From the NCBI GenBank assembly GCA_900539625.1, contig UQCW01000042.1, forward strand, positions 1 to 24,751: DNA of 24,751 bases. Reading direction: 5' to 3'. Below are positions 1 to 7,007 of this stretch, piece after piece. This stretch comes from an uncultured Prevotella sp. (GTDB lineage: Bacteria; Bacteroidota; Bacteroidia; Bacteroidales; Bacteroidaceae). The notes below the pieces were generated by a model that ran no database searches, had not been told where the DNA came from, and saw nothing but the letters and a program-made list of their open reading frames with translations. Each line of letters starts with the position of its first letter. Position 1 is the stretch's first letter. The translations under genes and the position numbers were made by a program.

Positions 1-2
1 GA

Positions 3-47
3 GGTAGGGGCAAGCCCCTACCCTAAATATGAGCCCCTTTCAGGGGC
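3..47. repeat. Two adjacent GC-rich hairpins at the window edge
   Basis: Bases 3-11 and 14-22 form a perfect 9-bp inverted repeat around a 2-nt centre. Bases 33-38 and 42-47 form a second 6-bp stem with a TTC loop. No open reading frame of note crosses them. They adjoin the dispersed repeat at 44-100 and probably belong to an intergenic palindromic element that continues beyond the window edge. No function is assigned. Confidence 0.45.
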
Positions 48-100
48 GCTGGCGCCTCTTTACCGACCTTGATTTTTCTGAATTTTGAACACCCCTGAAA
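44..100 (-). repeat. Dispersed repeat, copy A (inverted relative to copy B)
   Basis: Read on the minus strand, these 57 bases match 24585-24644 on the plus strand at 50 of 57 positions by hand alignment, with one 3-nt insertion in the other copy. Shared stretches include GTGTTCAAAAT, AAAATCAAGG and GTAAAGAGGC. Two copies at opposite ends of the window and in opposite orientation mark a dispersed intergenic repeat family. It has no coding capacity. Confidence 0.7.
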
Positions 101-110
101 ATAACCAACA

Positions 111-149
111 AAAAGGAGGCAGACATCATTGCGGTGTCTGCCTCCTTTT
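111..149 (-). terminator. Strong intrinsic terminator after fumarase
   Basis: Bases 111-125 and 135-149 are a perfect 15-bp inverted repeat with a 9-nt loop. The arms begin AAAAGGAGG and end CCTCCTTTT, so a U tract follows the stem on either strand. It lies 87 bp beyond the fumarase stop codon and would end that minus-strand transcript. Confidence 0.85.
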
Positions 150-235
150 ATTGTTTGTTGGGCGTTGTAGGTAATGGCTCAAGTTGTTCTCTTTACCATT
201 ATATTACAAAGTCCCCTGGCATTGTTCGGATGAGA

Positions 236-1885
236 TTAGTGGGCGCAAGCGCAGCATGGTTTCAGTTGCTGGAAGAAGTCGTTGCCCTTGTCGTCGACGA
301 GGATGAAAGCGGGGAAGTCTTCAACCGTGATTTTCCAAATGGCCTCCATGCCGAGTTCTGGATATTCCACGCATTCGATGCTCTTGATGCTGCTCTGCGA
401 GAGAACGGCAGCCACGCCACCGATGGTGCCGAGGTAGAAACCGCCGTGCTTCTGGCAGGCGTCGGTCACCACCTGACTGCGGTTGCCCTTGGCAATCATC
501 ACCAAGCTGGCGCCGTTGCTCTGGAACTCATCGACATACGGGTCCATACGGTTGGCCGTTGTTGGGCCCATGCTGCCGCAAGGATAGCCCTCCGGCGTCT
601 TGGCTGGTCCGGCGTAGAGAATCGGGTGGTTCTTGAAGTATTCCGGCATTTCCTCGCCAGCATCCAGACGCGCTTTCAGTTTGGCGTGGGCGATGTCGCG
701 AGCCACGATGATGGTGCCCTTCAAGCTTACGCGCGTGCTGACAGGATATTTCGTCAGTTCGGCACGCACAGCATCGATGCCCTTGTCGAGGTCGATTTCG
801 ATGCCCTTCGCGCCTTCGCCCGGCTTGCGGTATTCCTCAGGGATGAGTTCAGAAGGATTGGCGTCCATCTTTTCAATCCAGATACCATCTTTGTTAATCT
901 TCGCCTTGATGTTGCGGTCGGCCGAGCAGCTAACGCCCATGCCGATGGGGCAGCTTGCGCCGTGGCGAGGCAGACGTACGACGCGGATGTCGTGTGCCAG
1001 ATATTTACCGCCAAACTGTGCGCCGAGGCCAATCTTGTATGCCTCCTTGAGCAGTTTTTCTTCGAGGTCGATGTCGCGGAAGGCGCGTCCCGTTTCGTCG
1101 CCCGTTGTTGGCAGGCTGTCGTAGTATTTGATAGAGGCGAGCTTCACCGTCAGGAGGTTCTTCTCAGCGCTCGTTCCGCCGATGACAAAAGCGATGTGGT
1201 ATGGCGGGCAGGCAGCCGTTCCGAGGCTCTTCATCTTTTCAACGAGGAAAGGCAGCAGTGTGCCTTCGTTCTGGATGGTGGCCTTCGTCATGGGGTAGAA
1301 GTAAGTCTTGTTGGCCGAACCGCCACCCTTGGCAACCATCACGAAGCGATATTCGTCGCCTTCAGTGGCTTCGATGTCAATCTGTGCCGGGAGGTTGCAG
1401 CGCGTGTTCACCTCGTCGTACATGTTGAGCGGTGCGTTTTGTGAATAGCGCAAGTTGTCTTCCGTGAAAGTGTTGTAGACGCCGAGGCTCAAGGCTTCTT
1501 CGTCTTCAAAGTCCGTCCAGACGCGCTGTCCCTTCTCGCCGTGGATGATGGCCGTGCCCGTGTCCTGGCAGAAAGGCAGGATGCCCTTCGCAGCCGTTTC
1601 GGCGTTGCGGAGGAACTGCAGGGCTACGTATTTGTCGTTTTCAGAAGCTTCAGGGTCTTCGAGAATTTTGGCCACCTGGAGGTTGTGTTCGCGGCGGAGC
1701 ATAAACTCCACGTCGTGGAAAGCCTGCTGGGCCACCATCGTGAGCGCTTCCTTGCTCACCTTCAGGATGGTTTTGCCTTCAAATTCGGCAGTGCTGACGC
1801 CTTCTTTCGAAAGCAGGCGGTATTCCGTTGTGTCTTTGCCGAGCTGGAACATCGGCGCGTATTTAAATTCTGGAACTTGTGCCAT
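236..1885 (-). CDS. fumA: Class I (iron-sulfur) fumarate hydratase
   Basis: Fumarase interconverts fumarate and malate. In anaerobic Bacteroidales it serves the reductive branch that produces succinate. The 549-residue length fits the single-chain class I FumA/FumB type. Residues expected to hold the oxygen-sensitive [4Fe-4S] cluster are Cys106 in LPFCQDTGTA, Cys226 in GTAACPPYH and Cys320 in GMGVSCSADRN, close to E. coli 105/224/318. The conserved GGGSANK stretch is near residue 187 and the C-terminal domain carries GPTTANRMD. The ATG at 1885 gives the normal N-terminus. It sits 76 bp after pyrE on the same strand with no clear terminator between, so read-through from pyrE is possible. A (TG)n run lies just upstream of the start. 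Large ORFs on the opposite strand are shadows. Confidence 0.97.
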   Translation of the reverse strand: MAQVPEFKYAPMFQLGKDTTEYRLLSKEGVSTAEFEGKTILKVSKEALTMVAQQAFHDVEFMLRREHNLQVAKILEDPEASENDKYVALQFLRNAETAAKGILPFCQDTGTAIIHGEKGQRVWTDFEDEEALSLGVYNTFTEDNLRYSQNAPLNMYDEVNTRCNLPAQIDIEATEGDEYRFVMVAKGGGSANKTYFYPMTKATIQNEGTLLPFLVEKMKSLGTAACPPYHIAFVIGGTSAEKNLLTVKLASIKYYDSLPTTGDETGRAFRDIDLEEKLLKEAYKIGLGAQFGGKYLAHDIRVVRLPRHGASCPIGMGVSCSADRNIKAKINKDGIWIEKMDANPSELIPEEYRKPGEGAKGIEIDLDKGIDAVRAELTKYPVSTRVSLKGTIIVARDIAHAKLKARLDAGEEMPEYFKNHPILYAGPAKTPEGYPCGSMGPTTANRMDPYVDEFQSNGASLVMIAKGNRSQVVTDACQKHGGFYLGTIGGVAAVLSQSSIKSIECVEYPELGMEAIWKITVEDFPAFILVDDKGNDFFQQLKPCCACAH

Positions 1886-1961
1886 GATGTATGTGTGTGT
1901 GTTTGTCGGGGCGCACGGGGCGTCCCGGTAGAATATTTAAATTGTTGAGAATGTCCTTAGG

Positions 1962-2594
1962 TTACTTTCCCCATTCAGAAGGATTGCTGCGCCACTGGTG
2001 GAGCAGTTCCACGTGCTGTTCCTTGATGTAGCCAGTTTGGAGCGCCACTTCAACCACAGCTTCGTAGTTGGTCAGCGTGGTGAGTTCCACGTTGGCAGCT
2101 TTGAAAGCCTCTTCAGCCACGGGGAAACCGTAGGTGTAGCTGGCCACCATGCCAATCACTTCGCAGCCGTGCTGACGCAAAGCCTCAACAGCCTTCAGAC
2201 TGCTGCCGCCCGTTGAGATGAGGTCTTCGATGACCACCACCTTCATGCCCTTCTGCAAGTCGCCCTCAATGAGGTTGGTCATGCCGTGGTCTTTGGGTTT
2301 TGAACGTACGTAAGCGAATGGCAGACCGAGAGCGTCGGCAACCAAGGCTCCCTGGGCGATGGCGCCAGTTGCAACACCGGCAATGGCATCGGCTTCAGGA
2401 TATTTCTCAGCCACGATGCGGCTCAATTCCAGTTTGACGAAAGAACGCAAAGCCGGGAATGCCAAGGTTTTGCGGTTGTCGCAATAAAATGGTGATTTCC
2501 AGCCGCTGGCCCATGTGAAAGGCTGTTCAGGCTGAAGTTTGATGGCTTTGACAGCGAGCAGTTTTTCTGCAAAAATCTTTTCTAACGTACTCAT
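1962..2594 (-). CDS. pyrE: Orotate phosphoribosyltransferase
   Basis: It transfers ribose-5-phosphate from PRPP to orotate to give OMP, the fifth step of de novo pyrimidine synthesis, in the cytosol. The PRPP-binding motif is VVVIEDLISTGGSS at residues 119-132. KPKDHG near residue 99 and TGAIAQGALVA near residue 76 are also typical. I place the start at the ATG at 2594 (210 aa, MSTLEKIF). The frame is open to 2672, but that would add 26 unconserved residues and begin only about 20 nt from the predicted promoter at 2693-2721. The gene precedes fumarase and is divergent from tcdA. Confidence 0.96.
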   Translation of the reverse strand: MSTLEKIFAEKLLAVKAIKLQPEQPFTWASGWKSPFYCDNRKTLAFPALRSFVKLELSRIVAEKYPEADAIAGVATGAIAQGALVADALGLPFAYVRSKPKDHGMTNLIEGDLQKGMKVVVIEDLISTGGSSLKAVEALRQHGCEVIGMVASYTYGFPVAEEAFKAANVELTTLTNYEAVVEVALQTGYIKEQHVELLHQWRSNPSEWGK

Positions 2595-2692
2595 ATTATT
2601 ATTGGTGTTTAAAGTTTCAACAATGATGTCTGCTGGCGGCATGGCGTCAAACGTTCTTGTGCGTTCTGCCAACGCAGAAATCTATCTCCTTG

Positions 2693-2721
2693 CAAAGGTA
2701 CTAATTTAATTGGAATGCAAA
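2693..2721 (-). promoter_or_regulatory. Bacteroidetes-type promoter of pyrE
   Basis: On the minus strand a TACCTTTG box matches TAnnTTTG, and a TTTG lies 17 nt upstream. The spacing is slightly short of the usual 19-20. It supports a transcription start about 90 nt before the chosen pyrE ATG. Confidence 0.6.
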
Positions 2722-2760
2722 GCGACATGCGGAAAAATCATCCGACGAAACTGGAATTGC

Positions 2761-2792
2761 TTGGGCGGATACGGAAAAATCAGTTATCTTTG
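2761..2792 (+). promoter_or_regulatory. Bacteroidetes-type promoter of tcdA
   Basis: TATCTTTG at 2785-2792 is an exact TAnnTTTG -7 box. TTGG at 2761-2764 lies 20 nt upstream as a partial -33 element. It is back to back with the pyrE promoter and leaves about an 80-nt leader before tcdA. Confidence 0.65.
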
Positions 2793-2879
2793 CAAGTTAA
2801 TCAGTTTTCATTGCAAAAAGTAGGTGGGGCTGATATAAGGTTCTTGACGACCTACTTATCATTAACGATATAATAAACA

Positions 2880-3716
2880 ATGAGCAATATAGAAGAAGGC
2901 ATATTCCATCGCACCCGTCTCCTTGTCGGTCCTTCCGTCATGGGCGTTCTCTCGTCGGCCCGCGTCATCATCTTCGGTGTTGGCGGCGTTGGTAGCTGGT
3001 GTGCCGAGAGCCTGGTGCGCTCAGGCATACGCCACCTCACCATTGTTGATTCCGACCGCGTCTGCATCACCAATGTCAATCGGCAGCTCATGGCCACCAC
3101 CTCCACGGTGGGGCAGGTGAAGGTTGAGGCATTGCGCGAACGCCTCTTGAGCATTAATCCGGAGGCGGAAATCGAAGCCCTGATGAAAATCTACTGCGAA
3201 GAGACCGCTGACGATTTTGACCTCGCTTCCTATGATTATATCATTGATGCCATCGACAGTTTGAAAGACAAAGTGCTGCTCATTCGCCGTGCCACCGACA
3301 CGAAATCCGTTTTCTTCTCCTCTATGGGCGCTGCCCTGAAAATGGACCCGACGAAGATTTCTGTTGCCGAATTTTGGAAGGTGAAGGGCTGTCCGCTGGC
3401 TGCCGCGTTGCGCCGCAAGTTTAAGCAGTCGAAGCGCCTGCCGCGCCGGAAATTCCGCTGCGTGTTTAGCGAAGAACTCGTTCCCAACGCCGTGGTGGAC
3501 AACAACTGCGATATAGACACCCTGCCAAATGCACAAGGGGAGGGTGGCGATGCCTGGCGTCCGCAGAAGGCCCAGATCAATGGCACGATGGCGCACACCA
3601 CCGCCATTTTTGGTTTTACGTTGGCCGGACTGGTGGTGCAGGACATCTGGAAGAAAACGAACGAGGCCGCTGCGGCTGGAGACCCTTCGGGGCGCTCAGA
3701 ATCCGAGGACGAGTAA
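2880..3716 (+). CDS. tcdA: tRNA threonylcarbamoyladenosine dehydratase (TcdA/CsdL)
   Basis: An E1-like (ThiF/MoeB superfamily) enzyme that uses ATP to cyclise t6A37 of ANN-decoding tRNAs to ct6A. The nucleotide-binding GVGGVGSW is at residues 33-40. Acidic residues follow in TIVDSDR (54-60), and the NVNRQ motif typical of the E1-like fold is at 65-69. YIIDAIDS lies near residue 120. The C-terminal half includes the FSEE region seen in TcdA rather than in ThiF or MoeB, and no rhodanese domain is attached. Length (278 aa) is normal. The ATG at 2880 gives MSNIEEGIF, and the family usually starts just before the FxRT/L segment. It is followed after 85 bp by the flippase gene. Confidence 0.93.
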   Translation: MSNIEEGIFHRTRLLVGPSVMGVLSSARVIIFGVGGVGSWCAESLVRSGIRHLTIVDSDRVCITNVNRQLMATTSTVGQVKVEALRERLLSINPEAEIEALMKIYCEETADDFDLASYDYIIDAIDSLKDKVLLIRRATDTKSVFFSSMGAALKMDPTKISVAEFWKVKGCPLAAALRRKFKQSKRLPRRKFRCVFSEELVPNAVVDNNCDIDTLPNAQGEGGDAWRPQKAQINGTMAHTTAIFGFTLAGLVVQDIWKKTNEAAAAGDPSGRSESEDE

Positions 3717-3801
3717 AGGCACTGTTGCCGCCAGTGGGGGAGGGGAAGCCGCTTCGCTCCGCTGTTAGAATATTTTCCTTCAAGCAGAAAGCATATCTGA
3801 C

Positions 3802-5265
3802 GTGAAAACAAACTCTCTGAAAACCAATACCCTTCTGAATATGTTCAACACGATGACGGGAATCATCTTCCCCATCGTGACCTTTCCTTATGCCGCCCGC
3901 ATCCTCATGCCGGAGGGTATAGGAATCGTGAACTTTCAACTCTCCATCATCACCAACATCGTGCTGCTCACCAGTCTCGGCATCCCCATGTATGCCGTTC
4001 GAGAAGTGGCTCGCCACCGCGACGACATTGCGTTGCGCAACAAGACAACGGTGGAGATTCTCTTGCTCAGCGTCATCCTGTGTCTCATGGGATACGTCCT
4101 GGTGTGGGCGCTCGGCGCTTTCGTGCCGCAGATCAACCAGAATCTGGGCATCTTCTATGTGCTCAGTCTCTCAATCGTGTTCACCGCCATCGGTGTCAAT
4201 TGGTTTTACCAGGCCATAGAAGACTTCATGTTTATGACGGTGCGCACCACCATTTTTCGTTTCTGGGTGGTGTTTGGCCTTTTCCTTTTTGTGAAAACCC
4301 CCGACGACCTGCTCATCTATGCCCTCGTTATCGTCGGCACCACCGTCGGCAACAACATTATTAATTTCATTCACCTGCGCAAGTTCATCCCCCTGAAGTC
4401 CATCCCGTGGCGCGAACTGCGCGTGTGGCGGCATCTGAAGCCCTCGCTCCACATCTTCGTGTTCAACCTCATTACGAGCATCTATCTCAACCTCAACGTT
4501 ATGATGCTCGGTTTCATGAAAGGAGATGCCGCCGTTGGGTATTACACCGCAGGCAATCGCCTCTCGCAAATTGTGCTTTCCGTGGTGGCCTCCATCAGTA
4601 CGGTGATGCTACCCCGCTGCGCCAATCTCTTCGAGACTGGGCGCATGGACGAATTTGCTGCCATCTGCCGCAAAACGCTGAGGCTCACGGTTGCCCTCTC
4701 GCTGCCCTGCATGATAGGATTGCTCTCTGTGTCTGAGGGCATCGTGGCCATCTTCTGCGGTCCCGACTTTACACCGGCGGTCAGTGTGCTCTGCTGGACG
4801 GCCCCCATCATCCTCTTCATCAGTCTGACCAATATGTTCGGCTTGCAAGTGCTGTATCCGCAGGGCAAGGAGAATATCGTGATTTGGAGTGTGGCTGGCG
4901 GCGCCCTCTTTAATTTTCTCATCAACTTTGCCCTCATCCCCCTCTTGGCGCAAGACGGGGCAGCTATCGCCACGTTTGCCGCCGAACTGGTGGTGCTTAT
5001 CATACAGATCACGTGGGGACGCCGCTTCATTCCTTTTCCCATCATTGAGCGTGTTCACCTCCACTATGTCGCCGCCGGTGTTCTCATGGCAATTGCCCTC
5101 TGGGCCGTTGGCGGTTGCATGCCCAACGTGTGGATGCAGCTCTTGCTGAGCATCGCCACCGGAAGTATCGTCTATGTCGGCGCCCTGGCCTTTATGCACG
5201 ACGCTCTTTTGCGCGAGATGGGGCAATATGCTCTTGGACTTGTTAAACGAAAGAAGAAACCATGA
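3802..5265 (+). CDS. Wzx-type oligosaccharide flippase (MOP superfamily)
   Basis: An integral inner-membrane protein expected to flip lipid-linked oligosaccharide units for O-antigen, capsule or similar glycans. The 487 residues are dominated by about a dozen hydrophobic spans. The N-terminal segment with GIIFPIVTFPYAARIL and the FQLSIITN / GIPMYAVREVAR region are typical of the Polysacc_synt family. The start is a GTG at 3802; an ATG at 3841 would cut into the conserved first span. The stop overlaps the next gene (glf) in an ATGA arrangement, which implies translational coupling. No glycosyltransferase or polymerase is adjacent, so the flipped substrate cannot be named, but the partner enzyme suggests it contains galactofuranose. 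Confidence 0.92.
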   Translation: MKTNSLKTNTLLNMFNTMTGIIFPIVTFPYAARILMPEGIGIVNFQLSIITNIVLLTSLGIPMYAVREVARHRDDIALRNKTTVEILLLSVILCLMGYVLVWALGAFVPQINQNLGIFYVLSLSIVFTAIGVNWFYQAIEDFMFMTVRTTIFRFWVVFGLFLFVKTPDDLLIYALVIVGTTVGNNIINFIHLRKFIPLKSIPWRELRVWRHLKPSLHIFVFNLITSIYLNLNVMMLGFMKGDAAVGYYTAGNRLSQIVLSVVASISTVMLPRCANLFETGRMDEFAAICRKTLRLTVALSLPCMIGLLSVSEGIVAIFCGPDFTPAVSVLCWTAPIILFISLTNMFGLQVLYPQGKENIVIWSVAGGALFNFLINFALIPLLAQDGAAIATFAAELVVLIIQITWGRRFIPFPIIERVHLHYVAAGVLMAIALWAVGGCMPNVWMQLLLSIATGSIVYVGALAFMHDALLREMGQYALGLVKRKKKP

Positions 5266-6401
5266 AAACACCTTACGACTATCTCATCGTGGGCGCCGGC
5301 CTTTTTGGAGTCACCTTTGCCCACCTCATGCGCCAGCGTGGGAAACGTTGCCTCGTGATTGACAAGCGCCAGCACACTGGTGGAAATGTTCATTGCGAAC
5401 GCATACACAATATCAACGTACACCAATATGGTGCGCATATCTTCCATACTTCCGACGAGGAGGTGTGGCGCTTCGTCACAGGCCTCACGCCGTTCAACCG
5501 CTATACCAATTCGCCCGTTGCCAACTATAAGGGCCGCCTCTTCAATCTTCCGTTTAATATGAATACGTTCCACCAGATGTGGGGCGTCGTCACTCCCGAA
5601 GAGGCACGCCAGCGTATTGAAAGTCAACGACAGGAGGCTGTTGAACGAATGAAGGCGCAAGGGGTTGACGAACCTCGGAACTTGGAGGAACAGGCCCTGC
5701 TGCTTATCGGACGGGACCTCTATGAACATCTCGTGAAGGAATATACCGAGAAGCAGTGGGGACGTCCGTGCACCCAACTCCCGGCCTTTATCATCAAACG
5801 CCTTCCTGTGCGTTTCGTTTACGACAACAACTATTTCAACGATGCCCACCAGGGTATTCCCGCCGCTGGCTATAACGCCCTCATCGACACCCTTCTTGAA
5901 GGAACGGAAGTGCGTCTTGATACCGATTTTCTCCTCCATCGCGAAGCCCTCACCGCTGAGGCCGCGCACATCGTCTATACTGGTCCCATCGACGCCTATT
6001 TCAATTATTGTTACGGGGCCCTCGAATATCGTTCCGTCCGATTCGAACATGAGACATTGCAGGAGAGTAATCATCAGGGATGTGCCGTGGTGAACTACAC
6101 GGCGCATGACGTACCTTTCACGCGGATTATCGAACACAAGCACTTCGAGACCTTCGGCAGTGCCGTCAACGACAACCCTTTCACTGTTATCTCCCGCGAA
6201 TATTCAACGGAGTGGAAACTCGGCATGGAACCTTACTATCCTGTCAACGACGAGCGGAACTCTGCCCTCTTGGCCCGCTACCAGCGGTTGGCCCAGCAAG
6301 AGAAAAATGTCATCTTCGGCGGCCGCCTGGCCGAATACAGATATTACGACATGGCTCCCGTCATCCGCCGCGCCATGGATTTGGCGGCGCGGCAAGCATA
6401 G
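5262..6401 (+). CDS. glf: UDP-galactopyranose mutase
   Basis: A flavoenzyme that converts UDP-galactopyranose to UDP-galactofuranose, the donor for Galf residues in surface polysaccharide. The FAD-binding Rossmann motif is near residues 8-15 (VGAGLFGV), followed by the acidic/basic end DKRQHTGGN near 35. The mid-protein GYNALID, PFTRIIEHKHFE and REYSTEW blocks and the C-terminal FGGRLAEYRYYDM block, which contacts flavin, are all present. Length (379 aa) matches bacterial Glf. It starts inside the flippase stop codon (4-bp overlap), so the two genes form one unit that makes and exports a Galf-containing glycan intermediate. Confidence 0.96.
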   Translation: MKTPYDYLIVGAGLFGVTFAHLMRQRGKRCLVIDKRQHTGGNVHCERIHNINVHQYGAHIFHTSDEEVWRFVTGLTPFNRYTNSPVANYKGRLFNLPFNMNTFHQMWGVVTPEEARQRIESQRQEAVERMKAQGVDEPRNLEEQALLLIGRDLYEHLVKEYTEKQWGRPCTQLPAFIIKRLPVRFVYDNNYFNDAHQGIPAAGYNALIDTLLEGTEVRLDTDFLLHREALTAEAAHIVYTGPIDAYFNYCYGALEYRSVRFEHETLQESNHQGCAVVNYTAHDVPFTRIIEHKHFETFGSAVNDNPFTVISREYSTEWKLGMEPYYPVNDERNSALLARYQRLAQQEKNVIFGGRLAEYRYYDMAPVIRRAMDLAARQA

Positions 6402-6653
6402 CGCCAGCCGCCTGTTGAATCACTCTCGCGTCATCTGTCGTTCCCACCTTTATTTCTTATGTCATTTCTTGTGCCTGACGAGCCCTTCCCTTGTCGCTTG
6501 GCCCCTCCCTTCCCCTTTGTCGTTTGGCGCCTTATCCACCCTTTGTCGCTTGGCGCCTTATTCTCTTATCCCCTTATCTCCAATTCATAATCCCTGATTT
6601 CCTCCTAAAATCCAAGAAAATCGCCCTCGCGGCAAAAAAAATCGCCAAAACGC
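6402..6653. other. Intergenic region after glf
   Basis: About 250 bases lie between glf and the tRNA promoter. I see no convincing gene: the short ORFs here are low-complexity and rich in Leu, Pro and Ser. The region is pyrimidine-rich on the plus strand and contains the 26-bp-period repeat listed separately. No clear intrinsic terminator for glf is visible. Confidence 0.6.
6488..6561 (+). repeat. Degenerate tandem repeat, period about 26 bp
   Basis: Two near-identical 23-nt blocks occupy 6513-6535 and 6539-6561 and differ at one base. A weaker third copy lies at 6488-6506. The core is TTTGTCGYTTGGCGCC. It is non-coding and its function is unknown. Confidence 0.7.
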
Positions 6654-6684
6654 TTGGCCATATCAAAAACACTCCGTATCTTTG
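6654..6684 (+). promoter_or_regulatory. Promoter of tRNA-Ser
   Basis: TTGG at 6654-6657, a 19-nt spacer and TATCTTTG at 6677-6684 match the Bacteroidetes primary sigma consensus. It is placed 30 nt before the mature tRNA. Confidence 0.75.
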
Positions 6685-6714
6685 CACCCGTTAAGACCGC
6701 TATACAGCATCTTA

Positions 6715-6799
6715 GGAGAGATGGCAGAGTGGTCGAATGCACCGGTCTTGAAAACCGGCGTACTGCAAGGTACCGGGGGTTCGAATCCCTCTCTCTCCG
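6715..6799 (+). tRNA. tRNA-Ser (anticodon TGA)
   Basis: A complete class II tRNA can be folded by eye. The acceptor arms are GGAGAGA (6715-6721) and TCTCTCC (6792-6798). The anticodon stem CCGGT/ACCGG holds a CTTGAAA loop with anticodon TGA. A long variable arm (GTAC...GTAC) and the T loop GGTTCGAATCC follow. The discriminator base is G. The gene does not encode a full CCA end, as only GCA follows the stem. It decodes UCA and, by wobble, other UCN codons. It has its own promoter and terminator. Confidence 0.97.
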
Positions 6800-6806
6800 C
6801 AGTTGA

Positions 6807-6840
6807 GTCCTGCAAATCGAAAGATTTGCAGGACTTTTTT
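6807..6840 (+). terminator. Intrinsic terminator of tRNA-Ser
   Basis: A perfect 12-bp stem (6807-6818 with 6823-6834), a GAAA tetraloop and six T residues begin 8 nt after the tRNA. Confidence 0.93.
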
Positions 6841-6903
6841 ATAATAGCGCCTTTTGGGCGCTGGCAGAAAACAAAATTTTTGCTTAGAAGATATTTTACA
6901 AAG

Positions 6904-6947
6904 AAAACTCGTTGCACATCTTAGGTCATGGACGAGCAACGAGTTTT
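6904..6947 (-). terminator. Probable terminator of the LRR protein gene
   Basis: A 12-bp perfect inverted repeat (6904-6915 with 6936-6947) surrounds a 20-nt loop, and its arm ends in TTTT on either strand. It lies 61 bp beyond the LRR gene stop. The long loop makes the call moderate. Confidence 0.55.
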
Positions 6948-7007
6948 GTAGTTTATATTCGGAGCATTGGTCGGCTCCTTTCAAATAGTGTGTTGGGGCT
7001 TGAAATA

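Noticed and set aside
134..1444. 436-residue open frame on the plus strand
   Set aside because: It lies opposite the fumarase gene. The composition is that of an antisense shadow, and it starts inside the terminator hairpin.
5172..6143. 323-residue minus-strand frame
   Set aside because: Antisense to glf and the flippase end, both of which are clear family members.
6663..6984. Short proteins on both strands across the tRNA
   Set aside because: They overlap the complete tRNA-Ser gene and its terminator.
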